NCBI RefSeq assembly: GCF_026012395.1
Contig: NZ_BRZA01000003.1
Span: 1-64,000 of the forward strand
Source of the DNA: Lysinibacillus piscis
GTDB lineage: Bacteria > Bacillota > Bacilli > Bacillales_A > Planococcaceae
Length of the DNA stretch: 64,000 nt
Direction of reading: 5' to 3'
Both the position numbers and the translations under genes were made by a program. Each line of letters begins with the position of its first letter. The first letter of the stretch is position 1. The notes under the pieces were generated by a model that made no database searches, was not told where the DNA came from, and saw only the letters and a program-made list of their open reading frames with translations. Shown piece after piece: positions 35,429-44,557 of the stretch.

Positions 35429-35705
35429 GTTTTACATCGTCATAAGCATTTGATTTTTCAAAGACAGCTACGACATAGGAGCATACTGCCTGCATTTTAT
35501 AGCCATGCTCACGTGCATATGTGGCCGCTTGATCTAATAGCTTTTTAGCCACACCTTGACCACGAAGTGTATCGGAAACATATGTGTGATCCATTACCAT
35601 AACATTCCCTTGTTGCTGCCATGTAATTTCCGCTAGTTTTTCACCATCGTGCACATAAATAAAACCAAATTGACCCTCTGCTAACTGCTGCAATTGAAAT
35701 TCCAT
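35424..35705 (-). CDS. Small GNAT-family (YjdJ-like) N-acetyltransferase
   Basis: 93 residues. This is the compact NATD1/YjdJ type: a beta sheet (FIYVHDGEKLAEITWQQQG), VMDHTYVSDTLRGQGVAKKLLDQA (CoA loop, about 36-59) and a final CSYVVAVFEK. The substrate is unknown. The stop lies in the shared terminator. Confidence 0.87.
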   Translation of the reverse strand: MEFQLQQLAEGQFGFIYVHDGEKLAEITWQQQGNVMVMDHTYVSDTLRGQGVAKKLLDQAATYAREHGYKMQAVCSYVVAVFEKSNAYDDVKQ

Positions 35706-35757
35706 CTATCATCACTCCCTTTTTCTTCATAGTAGCATATTTTATGCTTGTCATAGC

Positions 35758-35793
35758 AATATAAAAGCCACCCATTTTTTTACAGGTGGCTTT
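35758..35793 (-). terminator. Terminator of the DUF1002 gene
   Basis: On the minus strand AAAGCCACC pairs with GGTGGCTTT around a loop that contains seven A, followed by TATATT. Confidence 0.75.
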
Positions 35794-35799
35794 CACTAT

Positions 35800-36714
35800 T
35801 TAATTAAACCATGATGCTACAGAGTCCTTTAAATTAGAGAAAAAGTTTTTCACGCTTGCCCAAAAACCTTTATCCTCCATCAAAGCACCAAACTTTTCTT
35901 GCAATGTGTTACTAATATCATTCAATTGCTCAGACCATTTACTAAAATCAATATTCAGTTTACTAATTTTGTCCATCAAATCAACCAATAATTGACGGTC
36001 CTTCTCACTTAAATTAATTTCAAGTTTGCTCAATTGGTCTTGCACAATTTGCTCTACATCTTCTCTCGTTGCAGGTTTTAATTCTGCAATTTGCTTTTTA
36101 ATTTCTGTTAACAGCTCTGCTACTTTGGCATCATCCACACCTGCTGATTCAGCAAGTGTTGTAGCAACTGACAATTCCTCATTTGCCACATCTGTACGCT
36201 CAGTATCTAATTTCTCACCTGTTGTAACCTCATATGCCTTATAGATACCGACCAATGCCGAATGTCCTGTTACAGCCTTTGGTGCAGCAACCTGTACTGT
36301 CGCATCTTCAATACCCGCTGTCAGCATCGCATTGGCATACATTTCAGATGTTACTTGTGTAATATTAGATGGTGTAACAATTTCAATGACTAAGCCCTGC
36401 CCCTTCTCTTTACGTGTAATTTTCGCTGAAGAATACATACGAGAGCTTGCATTACTATCTTTAATATATTTAACTAAATCCTCACCAGCTACTGTGATTT
36501 CTTCGATTTCAGGCTCATCATTCACTTTTAATGATTTTTTAACGGATTCCTTTTCTGCTTCCGATAAATTAGCGCCGTACACAACGATTGGCACACCTAA
36601 TTTTTCGTCAATCGCCTTTGGTGGTGTGTTGTCCGCTGCATAACTTGTGGCAGGTGCTAAAATACCAAACGTCAGCAATGTAGCAACCATCATTTTCATC
36701 CATATCTTTTTCAA
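35800..36714 (-). CDS. Secreted DUF1002 protein (YpuA-like)
   Basis: 304 residues. A signal peptide (about 1-26, with ATSYAA cleavage region) is followed by the DUF1002 domain (KLGVPIVVYGANLSEAEKESVKKSL, about 39-63; ATVQVAAPKAVTGHSALVGIYKAYE, about 138-162). The C-terminal third is helical and coiled-coil-like and contains repeated K/L/D heptads (SKLEINLSEKDRQLLVDLMD). B. subtilis YpuA is a homologue linked to the cell envelope. The protein should be exported. GGAGGG lies ahead of ATG. Confidence 0.87.
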   Translation of the reverse strand: MKKIWMKMMVATLLTFGILAPATSYAADNTPPKAIDEKLGVPIVVYGANLSEAEKESVKKSLKVNDEPEIEEITVAGEDLVKYIKDSNASSRMYSSAKITRKEKGQGLVIEIVTPSNITQVTSEMYANAMLTAGIEDATVQVAAPKAVTGHSALVGIYKAYEVTTGEKLDTERTDVANEELSVATTLAESAGVDDAKVAELLTEIKKQIAELKPATREDVEQIVQDQLSKLEINLSEKDRQLLVDLMDKISKLNIDFSKWSEQLNDISNTLQEKFGALMEDKGFWASVKNFFSNLKDSVASWFN

Positions 36715-36796
36715 ATTGTATACCCTCCTTCAATGAATAGTACGAAAAAATGACGAGAAAGTTTCACTAGTCATTCTCGCCATTTGCATATGTCCA

Positions 36797-37654
36797 TTAA
36801 ATTTGCTCTGTCCAACCATTTTGCTGCTTGATTTTACCCGCTTTCATTAATGTCCCTAATGCACGTTTAAAAGCTGCTTTACTCATATGGAACATTTCTT
36901 GAATTTCATCTGGAGAAGATTTATCGCCAAATGGCATTTTGCCTCCTACCTCTTGCAAGTAATTTAAAATTTGCTGTGCATCATTTGAAAGGCGCTCATG
37001 CTTTCTTGGTAATAAAGAGCCATTCATTGAGCCATCATCTTTCACATCAATAATACGCACCACAACATCTTGTCCAAGTCGTGGCTCTTCTTGACGTTCT
37101 GATTCATGAACAAAGATACGGTAAGGCACTTCCACACCAAGTAAAAACGTACCAACAGGTAGTAAACGATATGGTCTTGCTGTAATATTTTGGTTGTGCA
37201 TCTCTTCAAATGCCCCCTCATACAGCTCTGAAATTTTTTCCTCTGTTGCTAAACGTCCAAATAATTCACCATTTCGATCTGTACGCAATGTCATAAATAG
37301 ATGGTCACCTTGCGCAGGCCATACTTCCTTGATGGCAGGTAAATCCTCAGCCTTTACTAATACCTCACGTGATGTACCAATATCAACATATGCTCCTTCA
37401 TGTGCAACAACCCGCAACACACGTGCCCAGCCATATTCTCCTTGTGCAAACGTTGGAATAGCTGTTGTTGCTGCTAAATCTCCTCGACGATCCACAAATA
37501 AAAATACCTGAAGGCGATCCCCTATTGCCAATGGTTCCGTGATTTCTGAGGCATTTAGTGGTAGCTCATCGATACCATTCGTTAAAATCCATTTCGATGC
37601 TTGTTGTTCTAAAACGGTTAATGTGACAACCTCACCTGATTTTAATTCGCTCAT
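36797..37654 (-). CDS. cvfB: CvfB/YitL-type S1 RNA-binding protein
   Basis: 285 residues. Three S1-like OB folds (about 1-60, 65-130 and 140-215) are followed by a winged-helix domain ([28 protein letters not shown], about 250-277). This is the CvfB arrangement, which in Staphylococcus affects virulence gene and RNA metabolism. Its ATG overlaps the mntR stop by 4 bases, so the two are translationally coupled, an arrangement I do not recall as standard. Confidence 0.88.
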   Translation of the reverse strand: MSELKSGEVVTLTVLEQQASKWILTNGIDELPLNASEITEPLAIGDRLQVFLFVDRRGDLAATTAIPTFAQGEYGWARVLRVVAHEGAYVDIGTSREVLVKAEDLPAIKEVWPAQGDHLFMTLRTDRNGELFGRLATEEKISELYEGAFEEMHNQNITARPYRLLPVGTFLLGVEVPYRIFVHESERQEEPRLGQDVVVRIIDVKDDGSMNGSLLPRKHERLSNDAQQILNYLQEVGGKMPFGDKSSPDEIQEMFHMSKAAFKRALGTLMKAGKIKQQNGWTEQI

Positions 37655-38064
37655 AATAACTCCTTTTTCACTTCTAATTTTTTTATAATATCAGGATTTT
37701 CTTCCATTACTTGTACAAGGTCTGCAATACGATCAATGGAATTCCAACTTAAATGATGCTCAATACCTTCAACATCCTCATAAATACGCTCTTCATCTAC
37801 ACCAATGATTCGCAAAAACTGCTCTAATAGCTCGTGACGTTGCACAAGACGCTTCCCTAATTTTTCGCCTTTAGGTGTCAATGTTAAGCCACGGTATTTT
37901 TCATACACTAAATAACCATCTTTATCTAATTTTTGCACCATTTTTGTAACAGAAGAAGGAAGAACAGATAATGCTTCCGCAATGTCAGACACTCGGGCAT
38001 ATCCTTTATGGGCGATTAATAAATATATTTGTTCGATATGATCCTCCATACTAGGTGTTGGCAT
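37651..38064 (-). CDS. mntR: Manganese-responsive regulator MntR (DtxR family)
   Basis: 137 residues. The N-terminal winged helix ([35 protein letters not shown], about 22-56) is followed by the dimerisation/metal domain. Mn ligands typical of MntR are visible: Asp8 in MEDHIE, Glu11, His77 in QRHELLEQF, Glu99/Glu102 in [10 protein letters not shown] and His103. It represses Mn uptake genes when Mn is abundant. No mntH or mntABC gene lies in the window. Confidence 0.93.
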   Translation of the reverse strand: MPTPSMEDHIEQIYLLIAHKGYARVSDIAEALSVLPSSVTKMVQKLDKDGYLVYEKYRGLTLTPKGEKLGKRLVQRHELLEQFLRIIGVDEERIYEDVEGIEHHLSWNSIDRIADLVQVMEENPDIIKKLEVKKELL

Positions 38065-38153
38065 ATCCTGTTCCCTCTCTTTCCTTTTCTTACTCTTTAG
38101 TTTACTACAAGCAAGCCCGAAAAGTTAACTGAAAATACGCATTGCCCTTTATC

Positions 38154-38186
38154 TAAAAAAGAAGCCAACTTTATGGAGTTGGCTTC
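38154..38186 (-). terminator. Terminator overlapping the end of comFB
   Basis: On the minus strand GAAGCCAACT pairs with AGTTGGCTTC around TCCATA-type loop bases and is followed by TTTTTT. The comFB stop codon lies in the loop. Confidence 0.85.
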
Positions 38187-38467
38187 TCATCATGACGAGG
38201 ATGTTTATTTACTACATGTAATGCACGAATAATCTCTCTGTTAATGTTCTCGATATGCGCAGGTGTATTCATAACACGAAATGCCTCGTCGCGAGCACTC
38301 ATTGTTGTTACATATTTTGCTGGCAATGCGTTTAATGCAAGAGCGACCGTATCTAACTCACAAATTTCACACTTACAAAATGTTTGATATTCAGGCCCTC
38401 TTAATAAAAAAGCCACTAATCCACGTACAATTTCCTCTGTAACATTTATTAATATACGATCTGACAT
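38171..38467 (-). CDS. comFB: ComFB-family late competence protein
   Basis: 98 residues, the same length as B. subtilis ComFB. The family core CKCEICELDTVALALNALPAKYVTT (Cys-rich entry, about 31-55) is clear. In Bacillus the gene lies in comF but is not needed for transformation; the family has since been linked to c-di-nucleotide binding in other phyla. Here it stands alone, outside a comF operon. A sigma-A promoter overlaps the longer in-frame ATG at 38533, so the start must be downstream, and ATG 38467 gives the family length. Confidence 0.85.
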   Translation of the reverse strand: MSDRILINVTEEIVRGLVAFLLRGPEYQTFCKCEICELDTVALALNALPAKYVTTMSARDEAFRVMNTPAHIENINREIIRALHVVNKHPRHDEKPTP

Positions 38468-38504
38468 ATATAATTTCTCGCCTCGACTAATTTTGATTAT
38501 GTCT

Positions 38505-38533
38505 ATCATAACGTTGATAAAAAATCTTTGCAA
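38505..38533 (-). promoter_or_regulatory. Sigma-A promoter of comFB
   Basis: On the minus strand TTGCAA (38533-38528) and TATGAT (38510-38505) are 17 bases apart. Transcription should start near 38498, about 30 bases before the chosen start. Confidence 0.72.
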
Positions 38534-38556
38534 GAACCATCATTCAATCGTACAAA

Positions 38557-40665
38557 TTATTCACCATTTCTAGCTTTCATCAGTCGCAATGAATTAAAAA
38601 CGACCAATAAAGTTGCGCCCATATCTGCAAAAATCGCAATCCATAGTGTTAACCACCCTGGTATTACCAGCAATAACGCAATAAGTTTCAAAATTAGAGC
38701 AAAGGTAATATTTTCTTTTATAATCGTTAATGTTTTTCTGCTTAATGCCATTGTGTATGGAAGCTTTGTTAAATCATCACCCATAAGTGCAATATCAGCT
38801 GTTTCGAGTGCCGCATCTGTTCCAGCACCACCCATCGCAATACCGATGTTCGCTGTCGCTAACGCAGGTGCATCATTCACACCATCGCCAACCATCGCTA
38901 CAGCTCCAAAAGTTGTTCGTAATTCTTTAATAGCTGCTAATTTATCTTGAGGCAATAAATTGGCACGTACATCTGTCATATTTAATGATTTGGCAATTGC
39001 ATATGCTGTTGGTTGTGCATCACCTGTTAACATGACCGTATGCTTTACCTTTAAGGATTGTAGAACATGCTTACTTTCCTGACGCACTTGATCTGCAATA
39101 CCAATGACACCAATAAATTGGTCATTTCTTGCTACAGCAACTACCGTTTTTCCTTGTGTTTGTAAGAGCTGCACCTGTTCCTGCATTTCATCATCGACAG
39201 CTACCAATGAAGCAATCCACTTTAAACTTCCAACATAAATCGTTTGCCCTTCAACAACTGCATAGGCACCTTTACCTGTAACTGATTGGAAATCTGTAGG
39301 CGTAAGCTCTAATAACTCTCTCTCATGCAAAGCTTTCACAATTGCTTTTGCCAGTGGATGTTGTGATTGCTTTTCCACTGCTGCGACTTGTTGTAACACT
39401 TCATCCTCTGATAACGCTGTGATAATATCCGTTACAGCAGGCTGCCCTTCTGTCAATGTACCTGTTTTATCGAAAGCAATAACATCAATATGCCCTAGTT
39501 GCTCTAAATGAATACCACCTTTAATGAGCACGCCCTGCCTTGCTGCATTCCCTATTGCTGTCACAATCGCTACAGGCGTTGAGACAACCAATGCACATGG
39601 ACAGCCCACAACAAGTACTGCTAAGCCTTGATAAATCCAATGCTGCCAATCCCCTACAAATAACGGTGGTACGATGGCAACAAGCAAAGCAACGAGCATA
39701 ATAGCTGGTGTATAGTATTTTGCAAAGCGGTCTACAAATTGCTGTGAAGGTGCTTTTTCTGCCTGTGCTTCTTCTACAAGATGGACAATTTTTGCGATTG
39801 TTGTATCTTCCACATGCTTTGTGACGCGTACTTCTAATGCACCTTCCTCATTCAATGTTCCTGCATATACTTCATCACCAATTGTTTTATTAACAGGAAT
39901 GGACTCTCCTGTAATTGCTGCTTGATTCACAGCAGACAGACCACTAACCACAATACCATCCATAGCAATTTTCTGTCCTGGTTTGACAATTAAAATATCA
40001 TCAATTTGAATTTCTTCTGTTGGAAGCTCCATCTCATGATAATGCTCACCATGCGCTCTTTTAATTGTTGCTGTTGGCGGTGCAATATCCATAAGTTGAC
40101 GAATAGATTGACGAGCTTTATCCATGGAATAAGCTTCTAATGCCTCACTCACTGCGAATAAAAAGACGACAACAGCCGCTTCTTCCCATTCTCCGATAAT
40201 GGCTGCACCGATAATCGCAATGGTCATTAATGTTTTCATATCGAATTCAAGACGTGCAAGATTGCGGAAGCCTGTTTTGAAAATACCAACTCCACCAACA
40301 ATAATGGCTATGACAAACAAGCCAATCGTCATAATATCTTCTTCACCACGCAAGGATTGCATGACATAACCAAGTATGACAAATAGTAAAGAAATACCCG
40401 CTAAAATATTTTCTTTTTTCTGATAAAAAGGCGTTGATTTTTCTAGTGTTCGTGTCTGTGATTGTGATACTTTGATACCATCGAAAGCGCCTGCTTCTTC
40501 AATTTGAGTAACACTAATATCACCGACAACTGTAATTTTAGAAGCACCAAAATTGACTTGTGCATCTTGCACGCTCGGAATAGCCTTCACATTTTTTTCA
40601 AATTTTGCTGCACAGCTTGCACATGATAAATTTTGTAATCTATACTCCTGCTTGGACGTTGTCAT
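38557..40665 (-). CDS. cadA: P1B-type heavy-metal (Cd/Zn/Pb) efflux ATPase
   Basis: 702 residues. The N-terminal heavy-metal-associated domain has LSCASCAAKFE (CxxC, about 13-16). Membrane helices follow, then the actuator TGES, the CPC motif in VVGCPCALVVSTP (transport site), phosphorylation site DKTGTLTEG, HPLAKAIV (the HP motif), and MVGDGVNDAPAL. CPC with a C-terminal DMGATLLVVFNSLRLM is the Zn/Cd/Pb (ZntA/CadA) class, not the copper class. The start ATG 40665 lies inside the end of cadC (overlap 26 bases), with AGGGA upstream. It pumps divalent soft metals out of the cytoplasm. Confidence 0.94.
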   Translation of the reverse strand: MTTSKQEYRLQNLSCASCAAKFEKNVKAIPSVQDAQVNFGASKITVVGDISVTQIEEAGAFDGIKVSQSQTRTLEKSTPFYQKKENILAGISLLFVILGYVMQSLRGEEDIMTIGLFVIAIIVGGVGIFKTGFRNLARLEFDMKTLMTIAIIGAAIIGEWEEAAVVVFLFAVSEALEAYSMDKARQSIRQLMDIAPPTATIKRAHGEHYHEMELPTEEIQIDDILIVKPGQKIAMDGIVVSGLSAVNQAAITGESIPVNKTIGDEVYAGTLNEEGALEVRVTKHVEDTTIAKIVHLVEEAQAEKAPSQQFVDRFAKYYTPAIMLVALLVAIVPPLFVGDWQHWIYQGLAVLVVGCPCALVVSTPVAIVTAIGNAARQGVLIKGGIHLEQLGHIDVIAFDKTGTLTEGQPAVTDIITALSEDEVLQQVAAVEKQSQHPLAKAIVKALHERELLELTPTDFQSVTGKGAYAVVEGQTIYVGSLKWIASLVAVDDEMQEQVQLLQTQGKTVVAVARNDQFIGVIGIADQVRQESKHVLQSLKVKHTVMLTGDAQPTAYAIAKSLNMTDVRANLLPQDKLAAIKELRTTFGAVAMVGDGVNDAPALATANIGIAMGGAGTDAALETADIALMGDDLTKLPYTMALSRKTLTIIKENITFALILKLIALLLVIPGWLTLWIAIFADMGATLLVVFNSLRLMKARNGE

Positions 40666-41017
40666 CAGCAATCCCTTCCTTCACATGTTCATAGGCAATC
40701 GTCACAATTTGATAAACGTGCTCATCTGCTAGGGCATAATACATTTGCTTGCCTTTGCGCTGTGATTTGGCTAACTGATGGTCCTTTAAATAACGTAAAT
40801 GATGGGATGCTGTTGCCACCGATGCACCAATAATTTCTGCCACATCACACACACATAATTCCTCTTCTACTGTTAAGGCGTAGGCAATTTTAAGCCTTGT
40901 TTCATCTGATAATGCCTTTAAAAATTTAGCCACACCTGCTAAATCAGGCATTTGCTGCTGCACATTCGTTACTGCATCTTCATGAACCTGTGTTAGTTCG
41001 CAAATTTCTTGTGCCAT
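40640..41017 (-). CDS. cadC: ArsR/SmtB-family metal sensor CadC
   Basis: 125 residues. Winged helix with metal motif ELCVCDVAEIIGASVATASHHLRYLKDHQLAKSQRKG (about 53-89). ELCVCD matches the alpha-3 Cys pair of CadC, and Cys6 in the N-terminal arm (AQEICELTQ) would give a further ligand. Binding of Cd, Pb or Zn releases it from the operator upstream. It is co-transcribed and overlaps with cadA, so it controls its own efflux pump. Confidence 0.93.
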   Translation of the reverse strand: MAQEICELTQVHEDAVTNVQQQMPDLAGVAKFLKALSDETRLKIAYALTVEEELCVCDVAEIIGASVATASHHLRYLKDHQLAKSQRKGKQMYYALADEHVYQIVTIAYEHVKEGIADDNVQAGV

Positions 41018-41054
41018 ATCTTCACCTCATTCAAATATTCGTTTGATTGTCTTT

Positions 41055-41084
41055 ACTATAACATATTCAAATAAGCATTTGAAT
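41055..41084 (-). promoter_or_regulatory. cad promoter with CadC operator
   Basis: An inverted repeat ATTCAAAT-N4-ATTTGAAT (41065-41084) matches the known cadO half-sites (TCAAATA). On the minus strand TTCAAA (41083-41078), 17 bases and TATAGT (41060-41055) form the promoter, so the operator covers the -35 and spacer. A second, weaker pair of half-sites (ATTCAAA..TTTGAT, 41029-41047) lies next to the cadC ribosome binding site. Confidence 0.87.
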
Positions 41085-41111
41085 GTTAAAGTTTATTGCC
41101 TATTCATAAAC

Positions 41112-41154
41112 AGTAAAAAACCATTCAACATGATTTCTCAATGTGAATGGTTTT
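41112..41154 (-). terminator. Terminator of the penicillin-acylase-family gene
   Basis: On the minus strand AAACCATTCACAT pairs with ATGTTGAATGGTTT (one bulge) and is followed by TTTTTTACTG. Confidence 0.82.
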
Positions 41155-41159
41155 ATCTA

Positions 41160-43523
41160 TTATTGTGCCTTCAAATGTAATGTTTCACCTTTAATCGCTT
41201 CTTTTTGGGTAAATGTTTGATGATAGTCACCATTTGCCCAATCTGTTACCTGATCTTGATACCAAGTTGACTTAACATGACCACTTTGCCCTGGTCCTAC
41301 AATATGATAAGCCGAGCTTAAATCACCTACATCTACCACGAAACGCCAAGAAGCACCATGGTCAACATTGCCATCTAAATCATTCGCCGCAGCCTGTACA
41401 GTCACTTTCGAGCCGCCAATCGGCACTTTTTTTGCATTAAAGTAAGCAGCTAAAATAGGGGATGCACTACCTAATGAATGGTCGAATGTAAGTTGATGGA
41501 AATCACCCCATTGCCACTTCGCAACCTTTTTGCCGAACTGTTCCTCTATTTGGGCAATCGTCAGCTCAAATGCTTTGTAGACAGTCGCATCGACTCCACC
41601 TTGCTCCTCTAGCCATACACTTTTACCACCTGCATAGGCTGTACGCAAAAGCTGGTCTGTAATATTAAATTTACCATCCATTAATTTGTACATATCCTCA
41701 GGCATTTGCTCTTTAAACAACACTTCCTGTAGCTTGACCATTAAAACATGGAATACTAATGGTGCTCCTGCCTCTTTTGCATCCACCATATCCCAGTCCT
41801 CTAACAACTTCACCACATCTGTATACTTACCATCCGCATCCTGTGCCTTGATAGATTGAATTAAATCAGGTAAAAACTCCTGTGCATACAAATTGTGCTG
41901 ATCCATTTGCAATTGCATCATGTCTTCTACTGTTATCGAATCATTTGCTTCTAGCACTTCCTTAATGCGGTCAAAGCGATATGATTGTGCCCAAAAATCG
42001 GTAATATGATATGGGTATTCATCGCCAATGACTTCATTATTTGCCGTAGCAATAAAGCCCTCTTTTGGATTGACAACGGTTGGTAGCTCATTCCAAGGAA
42101 TAAATCCTTCCCAGCCATACTCACTTGAATCACCTGGTACTGGTAACTGTCCGTCCCCTTGCTTACGAATTGGAATTTGCCCATTCGCTTTATAAGCAAT
42201 CGTGCCATCCTTTGAGGCAAAGACAAAGTTTTGAGCTGGTGCTTTAAAATCCTCTAAAGCCTTTTCAAACTCAGTCCAAGATGTCGCTTTATTAAAGCCC
42301 AGCACCGCACGTAGCTCCGCTGTTGATTGTAGTGCCGTCCATTGCATTGAAAATTGTGCGGATGGCTCTGTATCTGTAAAGGCTAAATCCGTCATAATTG
42401 GGCCATGTCGTGTTACTAGAACTTGAAAATCGACCGTCTCGCCATCCTTTACCTTAATTGGCTCATTACGTACCTCTGCGTCCTCCCATTTTCCATCATA
42501 ACGGAACTGTGTTGGGTTTTCTGGGTTTGGTATTTCAATATATAAATCCTGCACATCTGGTCCAACATTTGTTACACCCCATGCGATTTCATCATTATGC
42601 CCTAAAATAATTCCTGGAATTCCAGCAAAAATAACACCGCTTACATTTTGTTCTGGCGATTGCAAGTGCATTTGATACCAAATAGACGGTGTACTTAACC
42701 CTAAATGTGGATCATCTGCTAAAATCGGTGTACCATTTTTTGTCTTGCTACCTGCGACAACCCAGTTATTACTACCGTTAAATTCATTTGGCAATAAATC
42801 AGCATCAAATTGTCCTTCCACCGCAACCGGATTTTCTTTATTCGCTGCAATAATCGACGCTGCATTTTCAGGATATTTAATAAATAATTCCTTTGCTTTT
42901 TCCTCACCAAAATTTTGTAAAGCCCAGTGACGAAAAGCTAATGTATTCCAATGGCCACCTAAATCATATGCCATATATTTTCCAATAGTTAATGAATCAA
43001 TGACTGTCCATTCCTCTGGTTCATAGCCTAACAATGTAAATTCATAGCTTAATGTATTATTTGCCTTCGCTTGCTCGATAAAAGCATTTACACCTTCTGC
43101 ATACCACTCTAGCACCTGTCGAGTTTCATCATCATACGCCGATAATGATTTTTCAGCCGCATCACGTAAGCTAAATGTGCGGAAGTTTTTATCTGTTTTA
43201 ATCGTTGCCTCTCCAATAATTTCAGATAAGCGACCGCTTGCCTGTCTTCTCGCTAAATCCATCTGGAATAATCGGTCCTGTGCCTGTACATAGCCCTGTG
43301 CACGGTATAAATCAGCATCACTTTTCGCAAAAATATGTGGAACCCCTTTGTCATCTCGTGTGACAGTCACATCCTGCTCTAACATATTCAATGCAAGTTC
43401 TCCATCAGTCACTGGCTTTGATTTATTCATAAACCAAGTAAAGCCACCAAACGCAATGAGTACAAGCATCGCTAAAATGCCTGTTAAGACTAACAGCCAT
43501 TTTTTCCACTTTATTTTTCTCAT
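41160..43523 (-). CDS. Penicillin acylase family Ntn-hydrolase
   Basis: 787 residues. A single N-terminal membrane segment (WLLVLTGILAMLVLIAFGGF, about 9-28) anchors or exports it. The alpha region (VTVTRDDKGVPHIFAKSDADLYRAQGYVQAQDRLFQMDL) ends at the self-cleavage site; the catalytic serine is the first Ser of NGSNNWVVAG (about residue 251). The beta chain has HLGLSTPSIWYQMHL, GHNDEIAWGVTN and SWRFVVDVGD. Family members hydrolyse beta-lactam side chains, acyl-homoserine lactones or other amides; the substrate here is not predictable. GGGGG lies 8 bases before ATG. Confidence 0.9.
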   Translation of the reverse strand: MRKIKWKKWLLVLTGILAMLVLIAFGGFTWFMNKSKPVTDGELALNMLEQDVTVTRDDKGVPHIFAKSDADLYRAQGYVQAQDRLFQMDLARRQASGRLSEIIGEATIKTDKNFRTFSLRDAAEKSLSAYDDETRQVLEWYAEGVNAFIEQAKANNTLSYEFTLLGYEPEEWTVIDSLTIGKYMAYDLGGHWNTLAFRHWALQNFGEEKAKELFIKYPENAASIIAANKENPVAVEGQFDADLLPNEFNGSNNWVVAGSKTKNGTPILADDPHLGLSTPSIWYQMHLQSPEQNVSGVIFAGIPGIILGHNDEIAWGVTNVGPDVQDLYIEIPNPENPTQFRYDGKWEDAEVRNEPIKVKDGETVDFQVLVTRHGPIMTDLAFTDTEPSAQFSMQWTALQSTAELRAVLGFNKATSWTEFEKALEDFKAPAQNFVFASKDGTIAYKANGQIPIRKQGDGQLPVPGDSSEYGWEGFIPWNELPTVVNPKEGFIATANNEVIGDEYPYHITDFWAQSYRFDRIKEVLEANDSITVEDMMQLQMDQHNLYAQEFLPDLIQSIKAQDADGKYTDVVKLLEDWDMVDAKEAGAPLVFHVLMVKLQEVLFKEQMPEDMYKLMDGKFNITDQLLRTAYAGGKSVWLEEQGGVDATVYKAFELTIAQIEEQFGKKVAKWQWGDFHQLTFDHSLGSASPILAAYFNAKKVPIGGSKVTVQAAANDLDGNVDHGASWRFVVDVGDLSSAYHIVGPGQSGHVKSTWYQDQVTDWANGDYHQTFTQKEAIKGETLHLKAQ

Positions 43524-43592
43524 ATTTCAATCCCCCTCTCTGCAATATATTCTCGTATATGTAGCTAAAATCCTTTAAAATTTAGCAAATCA

Positions 43593-43737
43593 TGTCGATT
43601 GCCTATAAAATTTTGTCACTTTACTATAAAAACCGTACTCTCTACGAATACGGTTTCACATAATAAACATCTGTCGATTGCCTACGAAGTTTTGTCGAAT
43701 ACCTACGAAGTCATGTCGATTGTCTACGAACCCTTTC
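43593..43737. repeat. Degenerate 21-bp tandem repeat at the 3' end of exoA
   Basis: Units starting at 43593, 43614, 43672, 43693 and 43714 follow the pattern TGTCGATTGCCTACGAAGT (plus strand). The first two are more diverged (CCTATAAAA). Between the groups lies a hairpin (AAACCGTA / TACGGTTT, 43629-43656). The last unit overlaps the exoA stop, which is read from CTACGAA on the other strand. Confidence 0.82.
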
Positions 43738-44485
43738 TCAATTGTAGTTCAATCGGACAATGGTCACTACCCATAATATGTGGATGGATGGTAGCCACAT
43801 CAATTTGCTCCTTCAAGCGCTCTGACACAATAAAATAATCAATACGCCAGCCAATATTGCGCTCACGTACTTTATTCATATAAGACCACCATGTATAATG
43901 ATCTGTTGCATCTGGCTGTTGATAGCGGAATGTATCCACAAAACCACTCGCTAATAGCTCTGTCATTTTTGCACGCTCTTCATATGTAAAGCCAGAGTTA
44001 CCAATATTTGATTTTGCATTTTTTATATCTATTTCTTCATGTGCCACATTCAAATCACCGCAATAAACAACTGGCTTTTTCGCATCTAGCTCTTGCAAAT
44101 AAAGTGCTAAACGTTCCTCCCACTGTAAGCGTAAAGGTAGTCGTGCTAAATCACGCTGCGCATTCGGCGTATAGACATTTACTAAATAAAAATGCTCATA
44201 CTCTAACGTAATAATTCTGCCCTCCTCCTGCGAGGAATCCTCACCAACACCATAATGAACCGTCATTGGTTTATGCTTCGTAAAAATCGCTGTGCCTGAA
44301 TAGCCCTTTTTCTGTGCATAATTCCAATATTGCTCATATCCCTCCAGCGCTAACTCCACTTGTCCAGCCTGACACTTCGTCTCTTGAATACAGAAAAAAT
44401 CAGCATCCATTTGCTCAAAAAAATCTAAAAAACCTTTTTTCACACAAGCTCGAATACCATTAACATTCCACGAAATAAACTTCAT
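43724..44485 (-). CDS. exoA: Exodeoxyribonuclease III / AP endonuclease ExoA
   Basis: 253 residues. EEP-fold motifs are MKFISWNVNGIRA (Asn7), IQETKC (metal Glu), VYTPNA, YCGDLNVAHEEIDIKN (Asp/Asn pair), WRIDYFIVSERL and the final HIMGSDHCPIEL (catalytic Asp-His). It cuts at abasic sites and removes 3' blocks in base-excision repair. The last residues (LRKGS) and TAG stop fall in a tandem repeat unit. It follows murB after a terminator. Confidence 0.95.
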   Translation of the reverse strand: MKFISWNVNGIRACVKKGFLDFFEQMDADFFCIQETKCQAGQVELALEGYEQYWNYAQKKGYSGTAIFTKHKPMTVHYGVGEDSSQEEGRIITLEYEHFYLVNVYTPNAQRDLARLPLRLQWEERLALYLQELDAKKPVVYCGDLNVAHEEIDIKNAKSNIGNSGFTYEERAKMTELLASGFVDTFRYQQPDATDHYTWWSYMNKVRERNIGWRIDYFIVSERLKEQIDVATIHPHIMGSDHCPIELQLRKGS

Positions 44486-44501
44486 CTGTTCACTACTCCT
44501 T

Positions 44502-44532
44502 AAAAAACGCCCCTCGCCAGTGCGAAGAGCGT
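44502..44532 (-). terminator. Terminator of murB
   Basis: On the minus strand ACGCTCTTCGC pairs imperfectly with GCGAGGGGCGT and is followed by TTTTTTAAGG. The exoA ribosome binding site comes directly after. Confidence 0.75.
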
Positions 44533-44557
44533 AATCTTTGATTTCTGTTGGAAAAAA

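Noticed and set aside
43593-43737. Possible CRISPR array
   Set aside because: Unit length and period are both 21 bp with no spacers between units, and no cas gene is near.
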